Shown: piece by piece, positions 38,156-48,760 of the stretch
Position numbering within the stretch: the stretch's first letter is position 1
Layout: every line of letters starts with the position of its first letter
Assembly: GCF_013349955.1 (NCBI RefSeq)
Contig: NZ_JABVXC010000009.1
Coordinates: 1 to 64,000, forward strand
Length of the DNA stretch: 64,000 nucleotides
Direction of reading: 5' to 3'
From: Onishia taeanensis
GTDB taxonomy: Bacteria > Pseudomonadota > Gammaproteobacteria > Pseudomonadales > Halomonadaceae
Program-made: the position numbers and the translations under genes
The notes under the pieces: model-generated
What the model was told of the DNA's origin: nothing
The model's database searches: none
The model's input: only the letters and a program-made list of their open reading frames with translations

Positions 38156-39103
38156 ATGAACCTTCTCGCCGTCTTCCAGCACACCCTCAACGTCACCCTG
38201 CCGGTCTTTGCCATGGTGTTCATCGGCATTGGTCTGAAGCGCTGGGGATGGATCGATTCAGCCTTCGTTTCCACCGCATCAAAGCTGGTGTTCAAGGCCA
38301 CATTGCCGACCCTGGTCTTCTTGAGCATCGTCCAGGCCGATCTCGAAGCGAGCCTGAATCCAGGCATGCTGGTTTTCTTCGCCCTCGCCACCCTGGCAAG
38401 CTTCGTACTTGCCTGGGGCTGGGCCAACTGGCGCGTGGCGCGAGCAGACCGTGGGGTCTATATCCAGGGCGCCTTTCGCGGCAACTGCGGCATCGTCGGC
38501 CTGGCGCTGGCGGCCAGCATGTACGGCGACTACGGCCTCTCGGCGGGCGGGTTGCTGCTGGGGGTGGTGATCATTAGCTATAACGCCCTTTCAGTAGTGG
38601 CGCTGAGCACCTTTCAGGACGGTCAAGCGGCGGACTGGCGCAGCATTCTCGGGCATATCGCCAAGAACCCTCTGATTCTTGCCGTGATGGCCGCCCTGCC
38701 AGTCGCGCTCTCGGGCCTGACGTTGCCGGGCTGGCTACTGACGACCGGCGACTACTTCGCTTCACTGACCCTGCCACTGGCCCTGATCTGCGTGGGAGCG
38801 ACACTCTCGGTCAGCGCTCTACGCAACGACAGCACCACCGCCGTCAGCGCCAGCCTGATGAAGATGGCCATCCTGCCGGCGCTGGCCACAGCCGGTGCCT
38901 GGCTGGTGGGCTTCAGCGGACGCGAGCTGGGCGTGCTATTCCTGTTCTTCGCAAGCCCTACGGCGGCCGCCAGCTTCGTGATGGTCAAAGCGATGAACGG
39001 TAATGCCAAGCTCGCCGCCAACATCATCGCGATCAGTACCCTGCTGGCCAGCCTGACCATTACCGGTGGGGTATTTGGCCTGCGCGTCACCGGACTCATC
39101 TAG
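38156..39103 (+). CDS. AEC-family transporter
   Basis: A 315-residue membrane protein with about ten hydrophobic segments in two five-helix halves, typical of the auxin efflux carrier family (AEC). FRGNCGIVGLALA near residue 105 and the SPTAAASFVMVKAMNGN stretch near 275 are family features. Bacterial members move organic acids such as malate or malonate; the substrate is unknown here. A purine-rich AGGGAG precedes the ATG by about eleven bases. Confidence 0.87.
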   Translation: MNLLAVFQHTLNVTLPVFAMVFIGIGLKRWGWIDSAFVSTASKLVFKATLPTLVFLSIVQADLEASLNPGMLVFFALATLASFVLAWGWANWRVARADRGVYIQGAFRGNCGIVGLALAASMYGDYGLSAGGLLLGVVIISYNALSVVALSTFQDGQAADWRSILGHIAKNPLILAVMAALPVALSGLTLPGWLLTTGDYFASLTLPLALICVGATLSVSALRNDSTTAVSASLMKMAILPALATAGAWLVGFSGRELGVLFLFFASPTAAASFVMVKAMNGNAKLAANIIAISTLLASLTITGGVFGLRVTGLI

Positions 39104-39122
39104 CTAAACGTATCCAGCGCCC

Positions 39123-39443
39123 TTAACTTGCCGCGGGCGCATCCGCGCGAATCACCACCTCGAACTGCTCGATGCCACCGCCCTCGCCGAAGGCCTCCTT
39201 CGGCATGGGGTTGGCGTGGGCGCGTTTGAAGTCGTCGCTGCCGACCCAGGCGCGAAAGGCCTCCTGGCTGTCCCATTCAGTCTCCACGACATAGGGCGCC
39301 TGATTGCCCTGAGGACGCAGCACGCGCATGGCGACGAACCCCGGCTGCTTGTCGATCTCGCCGGCCCGGGCGCGAAAGCGGGCCTCGAACTCCTCTTCAT
39401 AACCCGAAGTCACGTGGATGCGATTATTGACCATATACGTCAT
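39123..39443 (-). CDS. Antibiotic biosynthesis monooxygenase (ABM) domain protein
   Basis: A 106-residue ferredoxin-like alpha/beta barrel protein: NNRIHVTSGYEEEFEARF at the start, then PGFVAMRVLR and YVVETEWDSQEAFRAWVGSDDF. ABM-fold proteins include heme-degrading and quinone-forming monooxygenases. A heme-oxygenase role (IsdG/HmoA type) is plausible but unproven. The ATG at 39443 has TAGGAG five bases upstream. Confidence 0.82.
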   Translation of the reverse strand: MTYMVNNRIHVTSGYEEEFEARFRARAGEIDKQPGFVAMRVLRPQGNQAPYVVETEWDSQEAFRAWVGSDDFKRAHANPMPKEAFGEGGGIEQFEVVIRADAPAAS

Positions 39444-39535
39444 GAGGACTCCTAAAGCACGGTAAGGGAAATATCCCGGCAATCCATGAGGCGTCGCGAA
39501 CGATGGGGCATGCTGGGTAAGCCAGCGCTTGGCCT

Positions 39536-40024
39536 TCAGCGATACCCGGGCGCTTCCAGGCCGATCAGGCGCGCACAGCCAGCGGCGAAGACATCGCTCT
39601 CCAGCCGGGCGATGGCGCCAGTAGGAAATCCCAGCCCCAGCGCCCGAGGCCCATCGGTCAACTGTGTGGTCAGCAGGCCCACCAGGGGCATGTGGCTAAC
39701 CAGCAACAGCGGCCCCGGCGACTGTTCCTGGGCGTCGATCAACCAGTCAAGGACCGGACCTACCGGGTCATCCGGGGTGATGATCGGCAGCGTCCCGACC
39801 GGCACGTCCAGCCGCTCGGCCATCAGGGCTGCGGTCTGCTGGGCACGACGATAAGGGCTTGCCAGTACCCGCGGGGTAGGTAGCCTCTCATCGGCGAGGC
39901 GTTGCGCCAGCCAGTCGGCCATGTCGCTGGCCTCGCATTTACCTTCATCGGTGAGCGAGCGCTCGGCATCCGGGCGGCCGGGAGCGGCCTGGCCGTGGCG
40001 CATGATCCAAAGAGTCTCGTGCAT
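39536..40024 (-). CDS. sixA: Phosphohistidine phosphatase SixA
   Basis: A 162-residue histidine phosphatase of the small RHG branch. The phosphate-binding motif is MRHGQA, with nucleophile H10; the second histidine is in LLLVSHMPL. SixA removes phosphate from histidines of phosphorelay or PTS proteins (in E. coli, NPr of the nitrogen PTS). The ATG at 40024 follows GGAGG; a TTG that overlaps the gpsA stop is too close to that site. It lies five bases after gpsA and is co-transcribed with it. Confidence 0.88.
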   Translation of the reverse strand: MHETLWIMRHGQAAPGRPDAERSLTDEGKCEASDMADWLAQRLADERLPTPRVLASPYRRAQQTAALMAERLDVPVGTLPIITPDDPVGPVLDWLIDAQEQSPGPLLLVSHMPLVGLLTTQLTDGPRALGLGFPTGAIARLESDVFAAGCARLIGLEAPGYR

Positions 40025-40029
40025 CTTGT

Positions 40030-41085
40030 TCAATCCTCCAGGCGCCGGGCGGCCTTGACGTCCTCGCGGGACAGAGTGAATTCCACATCGCTGCTCTGCT
40101 CGCCCTGCATGAGCAGCTTGGCCATGTCGCGGGCCGGCACCTGATTGAAGAGGACCTGATAGAGCCCCTCGGCGAGGGGCATATAAACGCCCTCCTCTGT
40201 CGCCTTGTCATGCACCAGATGCACGGTGTTGACGCCTTCGGCGACCTGCCCCAAGGCCTCAACAGCCTCTTCAAGCGTGCGCCCTTCGCCAAGGGCATAG
40301 CCGACGCGGTAATTGCGCGAGAGCTTCGATGAACAGGTGACGATCAGGTCACCGACACCGGAAAGGCCTAGAAAGGTCATGGGGTTGGCCCCCAGATGCA
40401 CGGCAAAACGGCTCATCTCCGCCAGCGCCCGGGTCATCAGCATGCTGCGGGTGTTCTCGCCCATGCCGAGGGCCGCCGCCATGCCGGCGGCAATGGCATA
40501 GATGTTCTTCAGTGCACCGCCAAGCTCAACGCCGAAGCGATCATTGCTGGCATAGACCCGGAAATAATCGCAGCCCAGCAGGCTCTGTACGCGGGTGCGA
40601 GTCAAGGGGTCGTCACTGGCGATCACGGTGGCCGTGAGCTGCTTGTCGGCGACCTCGGAGGCAAGATTGGGGCCGGAGATCACACCGATGTGAGGAAAGC
40701 CAGTCTCCTCCTCGAGGATCTCGCTCATCAGCTTGAAGGCTTCTGCCTGAATGCCCTTGGTGGTGCTGACCAGTATCTGCTCGGAGGACAGCCAGGGCCG
40801 CGCCTGGCGCACCACGCTGCGGAAAGCCTGGGAAGGAATCGCCACCAGCACCAACTCCGCGCCGGCAAGCACCTCGCGCATATCGGTTGTGGCCGTCACA
40901 GCCGGGTTGATGGCGTAATCCGGCAGATAATGGCGATTGCGATGGTCCCGGTTGATTTCATTCGCCAGAGTGGCATCGCGCATCCACTGGTGCACCCGGG
41001 CCCCATTGTCGGCCGCAATACTGGCAAGGGCGGTACCGAAACTGCCGCCACCCAGCACCGCGACCTTCAAGCGATCATCAGACAT
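40030..41085 (-). CDS. gpsA: Glycerol-3-phosphate dehydrogenase (NAD(P)+)
   Basis: A 351-residue cytosolic enzyme that reduces dihydroxyacetone phosphate to sn-glycerol 3-phosphate for phospholipid synthesis. The Rossmann motif is [11 protein letters not shown] at 10-20, with [30 protein letters not shown] and [14 protein letters not shown] as family signatures. It has a slightly longer C-terminal tail than E. coli GpsA (339). It forms a two-gene unit with sixA, a common pairing in gammaproteobacteria. Confidence 0.96.
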   Translation of the reverse strand: MSDDRLKVAVLGGGSFGTALASIAADNGARVHQWMRDATLANEINRDHRNRHYLPDYAINPAVTATTDMREVLAGAELVLVAIPSQAFRSVVRQARPWLSSEQILVSTTKGIQAEAFKLMSEILEEETGFPHIGVISGPNLASEVADKQLTATVIASDDPLTRTRVQSLLGCDYFRVYASNDRFGVELGGALKNIYAIAAGMAAALGMGENTRSMLMTRALAEMSRFAVHLGANPMTFLGLSGVGDLIVTCSSKLSRNYRVGYALGEGRTLEEAVEALGQVAEGVNTVHLVHDKATEEGVYMPLAEGLYQVLFNQVPARDMAKLLMQGEQSSDVEFTLSREDVKAARRLED

Positions 41086-41129
41086 TCTCGATCCATTGAC
41101 GAGTGATAGACCCCTTCATTGTAACGAAA

Positions 41130-41157
41130 AGCGGAGAGGCCGAAATGCCTCTCCGCT
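41130..41157 (-). terminator. Intrinsic terminator of pntAB
   Basis: AGCGGAGAGGC (41130-41140) pairs perfectly with GCCTCTCCGCT (41147-41157) across a six-base loop; on the minus strand TTTTCGTT follows. It lies 43 bases after the pntB stop. Confidence 0.85.
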
Positions 41158-41200
41158 ATGGGCTACGGAGACGGGGCACGAGGCCCGTCGATCAAGGAAC

Positions 41201-42643
41201 TCAGTCGATCATCGGCACCAGGCTGTCGATGCTCGAACGGGCGTCGCCAAACAGCATCCGCGTGTTTTCCTTGAAGAACAGTGGGTTCTCGATGCCGGAG
41301 TAGCCGGTACCCTGCCCGCGCTTGCAGACAAAGACCTGCTTGGCTTCCCACACCTTGAGCACCGGCATGCCGGCGATGGGACTGGCAGGATCTTCCTGCG
41401 CCGCGGGATTGACGATGTCGTTGGAGCCGATGACGATCACCACGTCGGTCTCGGCGAAATCATCATTGATCTCGTCCATCTCCATGACGATGTCATAGGG
41501 CACTCGCGCCTCCGCAAGCAACACATTCATGTGCCCCGGCAGTCGCCCCGCCACCGGATGGATGCCGAAGCGTACATTCTTGCCGGCGCTGCGCAGCTTG
41601 CGAGTCAGTTCGCTGACCGCGTTCTGCGCCTGGGCCACCGCCATGCCGTAACCCGGAACGATGATGACGCTGTCGGCATCGTTCAGCGCGCTGGCTACGC
41701 CGCCGGTATCGATGGCCACCTGCTCGCCCTCGATCTCGGCCGCCTCACCCTTGCTGCCCCCGAAACCGCCCAGAATCACATTGATGAAGTTACGGTTCAT
41801 CGCCTTGCACATGATGTAGGACAGAATGGCCCCCGACGAGCCCACCAGGGCGCCGGTGACGATCAGCAGATCATTGGAAAGCGTGAAGCCGATGGCCGCC
41901 GCCGCCCAGCCGGAATAGCTGTTGAGCATCGAGACCACTACCGGCATATCGGCGCCACCGATGCCCATGATCAGGTGCCAGCCGATGAAGAAGGCCAGCA
42001 GCGCCAGCACCAGCAGGGTCCAGAAACCGGCCCCGTTGAGGTAGGCGATGGCCAGCAGCAGCGACAGGATCGCCGCTCCGGCATTCAACCAGTGCCCCCC
42101 CGGAAACTGACGGGGCTTGCCGTCGACCTTGCCGGCGAGCTTGCCGAAGGCGATCACCGAACCGGTAAAGGTCACCGCACCGATGAAGACCCCAAGCACC
42201 ACCTCGACCTGCAGAAAGGTCAGCTCGGCCGGCGTCTTCGACGCCAGGGTGGCAGCGAAGGCGGAGAAGCCATCGGTGCCGGATTCGGCGAGCTGTGCCG
42301 CCAGCACGCGACGCCGCTCAAGATCGGCGTTCCAGCCGACGAACACCGCTGCCAAGCCGACAAAGGAATGCAGCGCTGCCACCAACTGCGGCATCTCGGT
42401 CATGTCGACCTTTCTGGCCACCACCGTGCCGATAGCGGCACCGATCAGCATCATCGGAATCATCCAGCCATAGCCACCGATGCCCGGACCGAACATGGTA
42501 GCGCCGACCCCCAACGCCATGCCGACGATGCCATACCACACCGCTCGCTTGGCCTTTTCCTGGTTGCTCAAGCCCCCAAGCGAGAGGATGAACAAAACAC
42601 TTGCCGCGATCGCCGCGGCAGAAACGACTTCTTGACCCAGCAT
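41201..42643 (-). CDS. pntB: NAD(P) transhydrogenase, beta subunit
   Basis: A 480-residue membrane protein of the proton-pumping transhydrogenase that makes NADPH from NADH at the cost of proton-motive force. The N-terminal ~270 residues hold about eight to nine hydrophobic segments (domain II); the C-terminal ~180 residues form NADP-binding domain III with [35 protein letters not shown] and [12 protein letters not shown]. It lies 16 bases downstream of pntA. Confidence 0.95.
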   Translation of the reverse strand: MLGQEVVSAAAIAASVLFILSLGGLSNQEKAKRAVWYGIVGMALGVGATMFGPGIGGYGWMIPMMLIGAAIGTVVARKVDMTEMPQLVAALHSFVGLAAVFVGWNADLERRRVLAAQLAESGTDGFSAFAATLASKTPAELTFLQVEVVLGVFIGAVTFTGSVIAFGKLAGKVDGKPRQFPGGHWLNAGAAILSLLLAIAYLNGAGFWTLLVLALLAFFIGWHLIMGIGGADMPVVVSMLNSYSGWAAAAIGFTLSNDLLIVTGALVGSSGAILSYIMCKAMNRNFINVILGGFGGSKGEAAEIEGEQVAIDTGGVASALNDADSVIIVPGYGMAVAQAQNAVSELTRKLRSAGKNVRFGIHPVAGRLPGHMNVLLAEARVPYDIVMEMDEINDDFAETDVVIVIGSNDIVNPAAQEDPASPIAGMPVLKVWEAKQVFVCKRGQGTGYSGIENPLFFKENTRMLFGDARSSIDSLVPMID

Positions 42644-42659
42644 CTGGTATCTCCGCGAT

Positions 42660-44231
42660 TCAGGATTTCTGGAACATGGCCAGCATCCGGCGTGTCACCT
42701 GGAAGCCACCCACGATATTGATGGAGGCGATCAACACCGAAATACTGGCGAGCAGTCCTACCAGCCAGTTGCCCGAGCCGATCTGTAACACAGCGCCGAG
42801 GATGACGATGCCGGAGATCGCATTGGTCACCGCCATCAGCGGGGTGTGCAGCGAGTGGCTGACGTTCCAGATCACCTGGAAACCGACGAAGCAGGCCAGA
42901 GCGAAGACAATAAAATGCTGCATGAAGGAAGCCGGCGCCACCTGGCCAAGCAGCCACATCAAGGCCCCGCCCACCACCAGCATGCCTACCTGGCGCTTGG
43001 TCTGGGAAACGAAAGCAGCATGCTCGGCGGCCTTCTTCTCCTCGTGAGTGGGCTCCTTTTCCTTCGGCTTGGGCTTGGATGCGCCGATCGCTTTGACCTT
43101 GGGCGGCGGCGGCGGGAAGGTGATTTCTCCGGCGTGAGTCACCGTGGAACCGCGGATGACATCATCTTCCATGTTGTGATTGACCACGCCATCCTTCTCA
43201 GGGGTCAGATCGGTCAACATATGGCGAATATTGGTGGCATAAAGCAGCGAGGACTGCGTCGCCATGCGCGACGGGAAGTCGGTATAGCCGACCACGATCA
43301 CGCCGTTATCGGTGACGATGCGCTCATCCGGCACGGTCAGATCGCAGTTGCCGCCCTTCTCGGCGGCCAGGTCGACGACCACCGAGCCCGGCTTCATGGC
43401 ATGAACCATATCCTCGAGCCATAGCTTGGGGGCCGGCTTGCCAGGAATCAGCGCGGTGGTGATGACGATGTCCACCTCCGGCGCCTGCTCGCGGAAACAG
43501 GCCAGCTGCTTTTCGCGAAACTCCGGACTGGAGGGAGCCGCATAGCCGCCGCTCTCGGAGCCGTCCTGGCTATCCTCAAAATCGAGAAACAGGAACTCCG
43601 CGCCCATGGACTCGATCTGCTCGGCCACTTCGGGCCGCACGTCGAAGGCCCGCACTACAGCGCCGAGGCTGGTGGCCGTGCCGATGGCGGCAAGTCCTGC
43701 CACCCCGGCGCCGACGACCAGCACCTTGGCCGGCGGCACCTTGCCGGCAGCGGTGACCTGGCCGGTGAAGAAGCGCCCGAACTGATTACCCGCCTCGATC
43801 ACCGCGCGGTAGCCGGCGATATTGGCAGTACTCGACAGGGCATCCATCTTCTGTGCCCTGGAGATACGCGGCACCATATCCATGGCAACGACGGTGGCGC
43901 CACTAGCACGGCAACGCTCCAGCAGGGCTTCATTCTGGGCCGGCCAGAAGAACGAAATCAGCGTCTGGCCATCATGCAACCGACCAGCTTCCTCGTCGGA
44001 GGGCTCGCGTACCTTGATGACGGTATCGGCCTGCTTCCAGAGCATTTCGGCGTCGTCGACCACGCTGACGCCGACATCACGATAGGCCGCATCGGCAAAG
44101 CCTGCCGCCACGCCAGCCCCGGCCTCTATCAGGCACTCATGGCCAAGTTTCTGAATCTGCTGCGCGCTCTCCGGCGTCAGCGCCACTCGCGCCTCGCCCG
44201 GGGCTCGCTCCTTTGGTGCTCCGATCTTCAC
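42660..44231 (-). CDS. pntA: NAD(P) transhydrogenase, alpha subunit (full-length)
   Basis: A 523-residue protein with an NAD-binding domain I (about 1-385; [17 protein letters not shown] start, [15 protein letters not shown]ossmann loop, [11 protein letters not shown]), a Pro/Lys/Glu linker (about 390-425) and four C-terminal membrane helices. It is the undivided E. coli type, not the split PntAA/PntAB form. The start is GTG, with GGGAGG six bases upstream. An AT-rich upstream region probably carries the promoter. Confidence 0.95.
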   Translation of the reverse strand: MKIGAPKERAPGEARVALTPESAQQIQKLGHECLIEAGAGVAAGFADAAYRDVGVSVVDDAEMLWKQADTVIKVREPSDEEAGRLHDGQTLISFFWPAQNEALLERCRASGATVVAMDMVPRISRAQKMDALSSTANIAGYRAVIEAGNQFGRFFTGQVTAAGKVPPAKVLVVGAGVAGLAAIGTATSLGAVVRAFDVRPEVAEQIESMGAEFLFLDFEDSQDGSESGGYAAPSSPEFREKQLACFREQAPEVDIVITTALIPGKPAPKLWLEDMVHAMKPGSVVVDLAAEKGGNCDLTVPDERIVTDNGVIVVGYTDFPSRMATQSSLLYATNIRHMLTDLTPEKDGVVNHNMEDDVIRGSTVTHAGEITFPPPPPKVKAIGASKPKPKEKEPTHEEKKAAEHAAFVSQTKRQVGMLVVGGALMWLLGQVAPASFMQHFIVFALACFVGFQVIWNVSHSLHTPLMAVTNAISGIVILGAVLQIGSGNWLVGLLASISVLIASINIVGGFQVTRRMLAMFQKS

Positions 44232-44620
44232 TCTGTGCCTCCCTGTCGCGACGCTCGCCGCGAAGCTGGCCGCCGTTCCAAAACGGCGGGAATGAGTCGA
44301 TATCTATATGCATATCCGGGGGTAACACACCAACCTTGTCAGCCCATGGCCCCCCTTTGCGATACAGCAGTGTTTGGAGAAAATCACGCAAAGGCAAGGG
44401 TTTACAATAAAAAATCCTTTATAAATATACAGTTATGGCATCCATAATGTACTTGTTATATTAACGGAATGACTCAACTGATTGATAAATAATAGAAAAC
44501 CTGTGACCTCATACCTGACATAATCGTTATGGGTGTCATAATGAAAGCGTTATTACTGGACTCCCCCTCACCGCTCGACGATTCGTCACCGCCCACCTGC
44601 GCTCGCAATACGCTGCCGCA
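44232..44620 (-). other. Gene-free, partly AT-rich stretch upstream of pntA
   Basis: About 390 bases without a convincing gene. Bases ~44400-44560 are far more AT-rich than the surroundings and probably hold the pntA promoter. A 45-codon plus-strand frame starting at 44529 (MGVIMKALLLDS) runs antisense into the next gene and is weakly supported. Confidence 0.45.
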
Positions 44621-45220
44621 TCAAAACTGCTGCACGACTTCCTGCGTCGAGCTGATCCGCGCGTAATGGCTGCCCAGCAACGCCAAACTGAAACGCTGCA
44701 CCTCCTCTGCGGTCAAGGGTTGCCCGTCGAGATCGTCGATGGCATAGCTCGCGCAGGCATCCGCGACCACGACCACGCCAAAATCCAGGCAGTGGGCATG
44801 GCGAGCGGCGGTCGACACGGCATGGCCGGTGGATACGCCCGCCACCACCAGGCGCGCTATGCCATGACGCCTCAACCAGATGTCCAGGTCAGTGCCGATG
44901 AAGGGACTTTCGACGTGCTTGGTAACGATACGCTCCCCGGCAAGAGGCATCGCTGAGGTTTTGAATTCGGCCCCGGCATGCCCGGATCGGTACAGAGACC
45001 CGGGCGTATGGGAGAAATGCCTGACATGAACGATATGGCCGTTGCCACCCCGCCAGCACCTCAACAGTTCATCCACTCGGTCGTCGAGCACTGGATTGCT
45101 ATGGGTGCCATTGAGCTCGACATCATCGACGGCCTTCTGGAGATCGATCAGCAGCAGAGCCGCCGCATCATCCCGGGCATCATAAAGACGCAACCGTGCA
45201 TTGCTTGACTGGCGCACCAT
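44621..45220 (-). CDS. Isochorismatase-fold hydrolase lacking the usual cysteine
   Basis: A 199-residue protein of the cysteine hydrolase/isochorismatase superfamily. D26 (LLIDLQ) and K101 (VTKHVESPF) of the triad are present. The nucleophile position, normally the Cys in GxxTxxC, is Ala134 in GVSTGHAVST. True isochorismatases such as EntB and PhzD also lack that Cys (Gly in its place), so an altered but active enzyme is possible. Function unknown. The ATG at 45220 has GGAGG five bases upstream. It stands alone between pntA and the Bax-like gene. Confidence 0.78.
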   Translation of the reverse strand: MVRQSSNARLRLYDARDDAAALLLIDLQKAVDDVELNGTHSNPVLDDRVDELLRCWRGGNGHIVHVRHFSHTPGSLYRSGHAGAEFKTSAMPLAGERIVTKHVESPFIGTDLDIWLRRHGIARLVVAGVSTGHAVSTAARHAHCLDFGVVVVADACASYAIDDLDGQPLTAEEVQRFSLALLGSHYARISSTQEVVQQF

Positions 45221-45619
45221 CACCACCTCCGTCGCCTGTCCTGAAAGAAGCGCTCCCGACCCACATGCTCTGCCTTGAGCCGAACAAATACGCCTGAAGC
45301 GCATAAACCACCTTGCGCCGAAGCAGCCGACTTGAAACGAATACCTCATCCCACAACGAATGAGCGCTCGTGAACCGAATAACCACAGGCTTAGCTGCTC
45401 CGAATGAACATGTGCCGAAGGGCACGTACCCGGCAAGTATCATGCAAGCATAGGCGTTCGCGCGCCGTGCTGCCCTGCACCAAAGCACGCGACTCTCAAC
45501 GCTCTACCGCACTGGGTGCTGAAACGACAACGCCTCCCGCGGCATCAGCCGGGGAGGCGTCATGGAGGTGCTCGTCATGCTGGCATCGGCAATATCTGGC
45601 CAATGGCCAAAGCGTCCAA
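45221..45619 (-). other. Gene-free stretch with a strong hairpin
   Basis: About 400 bases without a convincing gene, between the isochorismatase-fold gene and the Bax-like gene, both on the minus strand. It contains the hairpin at 45530-45560 and presumably the promoter of the isochorismatase-fold gene. Base composition here is a little lower in GC than around it. Confidence 0.45.
45530..45560 (-). terminator. Hairpin after the Bax-like gene
   Basis: ACGCCTCCC plus CGGC (45530-45543, one bulged base) pairs with GCCG plus GGGAGGCGT (45548-45560) over the loop ATCA. It lies about 60 bases past the gene stop on the minus strand; the T-run is weak. Confidence 0.6.
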
Positions 45620-46408
45620 TCAGGCCGGTGTATCGCCCGCATAGCGACGAATTCGCTCCGCATTGGTGCGCAGAAGCGACAGTAATACATGCTGATAGTC
45701 GGCACGGGTGGCGTAGTCATCGAGCGTGGCGATCAAGGCCTCCGGGGGCACCTCGCCATGAGCCGCCAACTGGGCGCGTCGCGCCCGCAGTTCTGCATAG
45801 GCGCGATGGGTATTCAGGTTCTTGAGATAGGCCCGCACGGCGTCCTGAAGACTATCGAAGGAGCGGTAGCGGCCGCTGCTGGTGCGCATGCCAAACAGGT
45901 TGTTGTTCTGGCGTGCCAGTCGCGACGTTCCCCAGCCGGACTCTTCCACCGCCTGCACGGCGACCATTTCCAGCGGCAGCGGGGCGACCCGCTTGAGCAG
46001 CAGCGCATTGATCTCGCCGGGCGCGCAGTCCAGCGCATATTCCTTGCATAGCGCCGTTACCCGCTCACGCTCGGCGGAGGTCCAGGACGTATCTCGCTCG
46101 GCGAGCGCCAGCAGCCACTCACGACGGGCAGCGAGCCGCGAGTTTTCGGCCTCGACGATCGGCACCAGCACTTGCAGGAATGCATCCTTGCGCCGGGGGC
46201 CTGCCGGCAGTTGGCGCAGATCAGGCAGGGTCACGGCCGCGGCCGGTTCCGTATCGGGAATGGAACGAGCTTCAGCGGGCTGGGATACGGCTACCGGCGG
46301 CATGACCACCAGGGCAACAACAAGACTCATTGCCAGTAACGCTGCCGGCAAGCGCCGAGCGCGCGAGGGCGACGACAGGAAACACCAGGGGGGTAGACAG
46401 CGCATCAT
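45620..46408 (-). CDS. Bax-like glucosaminidase-domain protein
   Basis: A 262-residue envelope protein: N-terminal signal anchor (hydrophobic LPAALLAMSLVVALVVM), then a glucosaminidase domain with the typical AVEESGWGTSRLARQNNNLFGM segment, whose glutamate is the likely catalytic acid, and RYRSFDSLQDAVRAYLKNL. Such proteins, including E. coli Bax, are predicted to cut peptidoglycan glycan chains. The ATG pair at 46408/46405 has GGAG five bases upstream; I use the first. A frame start at 46438 lacks a ribosome site. Confidence 0.85.
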   Translation of the reverse strand: MMRCLPPWCFLSSPSRARRLPAALLAMSLVVALVVMPPVAVSQPAEARSIPDTEPAAAVTLPDLRQLPAGPRRKDAFLQVLVPIVEAENSRLAARREWLLALAERDTSWTSAERERVTALCKEYALDCAPGEINALLLKRVAPLPLEMVAVQAVEESGWGTSRLARQNNNLFGMRTSSGRYRSFDSLQDAVRAYLKNLNTHRAYAELRARRAQLAAHGEVPPEALIATLDDYATRADYQHVLLSLLRTNAERIRRYAGDTPA

Positions 46409-46593
46409 CAGGACTCCGCTAACGGGGGTGAGGGCCATCCTGCAATGAAGGTCGAACGAGGATGCCTCTCATCCACTATCAAGGCGCAAAAAAGGCCGTG
46501 TGCAGGTGTGCCTCAGGGCCCATTGATAACCGGCGGGCAAGAGTATCAGGCATTCACCGAATCACCGAGCTATTTTGCATCGCACAAACAGAA

Positions 46594-46621
46594 AACCCCG
46601 CCAGGCGAACCTGACGGGGTT
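46594..46621 (-). terminator. Intrinsic terminator of htpG
   Basis: AACCCCGCCAGG (46594-46605) pairs with CCTGACGGGGTT (46610-46621) with one mismatch over the loop CGAA; on the minus strand the stem ends GGGGTTTTCTGTTT. It lies about 50 bases after the htpG stop. Confidence 0.8.
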
Positions 46622-46672
46622 GGCAGCGACTCACCGCGGGAAGCGCGGTTAGCCGATATCAGCGCGTGACGC

Positions 46673-48577
46673 TTATGCCATCAGCAGCGTGTTGAGACGC
46701 TTGACATAAGCAGCCGGGTCGTCGAGATGTCCGCCCTCGGCGATGATTGCCTGATCGAGCAGGATACGCGACAGGTCGCTGAAGGCCTCGCCATCGGCGC
46801 TCTCAAGACGACCGACCAGCGCATGATCGGGGTTGAGTTCAAGGATCGGCTTGACCTCCGGCATCGGCTGACCAGCGGCCTCCATGATGCGGCGCATCTG
46901 GAAGCCCATCTCGTGCTCCGGCAGCACCACGCAGGCCGGGGAATCGGTCAGACGATGAGTCACTTTCACCTCCTGAACCTCTTCACCCAGCGCTTCCTTG
47001 ACGCGCTTGACCAGGTCTTCCTTGGACTTGGCGGTCTCTTCCTGGGCCTTCTTCTCGTCCTCGTCTTCGATCTCGCCCAGATCCAGGTCGCCCTTGGCGA
47101 CGTCAACCATGGACTTGCCGTCGAACTCGGTGAGGTGGCTCATCAGCCATTCATCGATACGATCGGAAAGCAGCAGCACCTCGATGCCCTTCTTGCGGAA
47201 GATCTCGAGATGCGGGCTGTGCTTGGCCGCATTGAAGCTGTCGGCGACGATGTAATAGATCTTCTGCTGGCCTTCCTTCATGCGCTCGACGTAAGCCGCC
47301 AGTGACTGATCCTGAGTCGTGCTGTCGGTGTGGGTCGAGGCGAAGCGCAGCAGACCGGCGATCTTGTCGCGATTGGCGTGATCTTCGGCCGGGCCTTCCT
47401 TCAGCACCGTGCCGAAGGTATTCCAGAAGGTCTGATACTGCTCGTCGTCCTTGGCCAGCTTCTTGAGCATGTCCAGGCCGCGCTTGGTCAGGGCCGCCTT
47501 CATCTTGTCGACCTGCGGGTCCTGCTGCAACAGCTCGCGGGACACGTTCAGCGACAGATCCTTGGTGTCGACCACCCCCTTGATGAAGCGCAGGTACAGC
47601 GGCAGGAACTGCTCGGCGTCGTCCATGATGAAGACGCGCTGCACGTAGAGCTTGAGGCCGCGGGCACCGTCACGCTCGTAGAGATCGAAGGGCGCGCGGC
47701 CTGGTACATAGAGAAGGCTGGTGTAATCGAGCTTGCCCTCGACCCGGTTGTGGCTCCAGGTCAGCGGATCGCTGAAGTCGTGGGAGACGTGCTTGTAGAA
47801 CGCCTTGTACTCATCGTCGCTGATCTCGGCCTTGGGGCGAACCCAAAGCGCGGTCGCTTCGTTGACGGTTTCCCAGGTCTCGACCTCGCTGCCTTCGATC
47901 TCGTTGCCCTCGTCGTCTTTGGCAGTCTCGACCTTGGGCATACGCACCGGCACTTCGATATGGTCGGAGTACTTGCGTACCAGGTTCTTGAGACGGAAGT
48001 CGTCGGCGTATTCCTGAGCGTCTTGCTTGAGGTGCAGCACGATCTCGGTGCCGCGCACCTCACGGTCGATGTCGGCGATGGTGAACTCGCCCTCGCCTTT
48101 CGAGCGCCACTCGACGCCGGCATCCTTGGGCAGGTCGGCGCGACGTGTGCGCACGGTGACCTCGTCGGCCACGATGAAGCCGGAATAGAAGCCGACACCA
48201 AACTGACCAATCAGGCGTGCATCTTTCTGCTGCTCGCCGGAGAGCTGCTGGAGAAAGTCGGCGGTACCACTCTTGGCGATGGTACCGAGGTTCTGGATCA
48301 CGTCCTCACGGCTCATGCCAATGCCGTTGTCGCGCACGGTGACGGTGCCGGCCTTGGCATCGTGCTCGATCTCGATACGCAGTTCGCTGTCGCCCTCGTA
48401 GAGCGCATCGTTATCCAGCGCCTGATAGCGCAGCTTGTCGCAGGCATCGGCAGCGTTGGAAATCATCTCACGCAGGAAGATCTCCCGGTTGGAATACAGG
48501 GAGTGAATCATCAGATTCAACAGCTGTTTGACTTCGGTCTGGAAGCCCAGGGTTTCTTCATGGGTGACGGTAGACAT
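46673..48577 (-). CDS. htpG: Molecular chaperone HtpG (Hsp90)
   Basis: A 634-residue cytoplasmic Hsp90. The N-terminal GHKL ATPase domain has [26 protein letters not shown] and the lid stretch [12 protein letters not shown]; the middle domain has a catalytic Arg region ([10 protein letters not shown]) and the C-terminal domain dimerises. Length is normal. It folds client proteins with ATP and is induced by heat in many bacteria; no heat-shock promoter could be clearly assigned upstream. It is a single gene ending at a terminator. Confidence 0.97.
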   Translation of the reverse strand: MSTVTHEETLGFQTEVKQLLNLMIHSLYSNREIFLREMISNAADACDKLRYQALDNDALYEGDSELRIEIEHDAKAGTVTVRDNGIGMSREDVIQNLGTIAKSGTADFLQQLSGEQQKDARLIGQFGVGFYSGFIVADEVTVRTRRADLPKDAGVEWRSKGEGEFTIADIDREVRGTEIVLHLKQDAQEYADDFRLKNLVRKYSDHIEVPVRMPKVETAKDDEGNEIEGSEVETWETVNEATALWVRPKAEISDDEYKAFYKHVSHDFSDPLTWSHNRVEGKLDYTSLLYVPGRAPFDLYERDGARGLKLYVQRVFIMDDAEQFLPLYLRFIKGVVDTKDLSLNVSRELLQQDPQVDKMKAALTKRGLDMLKKLAKDDEQYQTFWNTFGTVLKEGPAEDHANRDKIAGLLRFASTHTDSTTQDQSLAAYVERMKEGQQKIYYIVADSFNAAKHSPHLEIFRKKGIEVLLLSDRIDEWLMSHLTEFDGKSMVDVAKGDLDLGEIEDEDEKKAQEETAKSKEDLVKRVKEALGEEVQEVKVTHRLTDSPACVVLPEHEMGFQMRRIMEAAGQPMPEVKPILELNPDHALVGRLESADGEAFSDLSRILLDQAIIAEGGHLDDPAAYVKRLNTLLMA

Positions 48578-48760
48578 GTAACGAGTCCCTCATCGATCTC
48601 AGCATTGGGGGCGGCTGCCAAGGCAACACGCCGGTATCGGGTGACGTGATCGGAATATGGGGACCTGTACGGGCTTTTCAAGCCTACCGAATCAACTGGA
48701 TGGCATTGATGTGGCGAATGCGGGCGAATGGCGACAGGTCTTCTGCAGCCAGACCCATGG

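Noticed and set aside
40937..42721. 594-codon plus-strand frame opposite pntB and gpsA
   Set aside because: His/Gln/Arg-rich antisense shadow; it crosses the boundary of two real genes and has no ribosome site.
45404..45685. 93-codon plus-strand frame
   Set aside because: It crosses a hairpin and runs antisense into the Bax-like gene.
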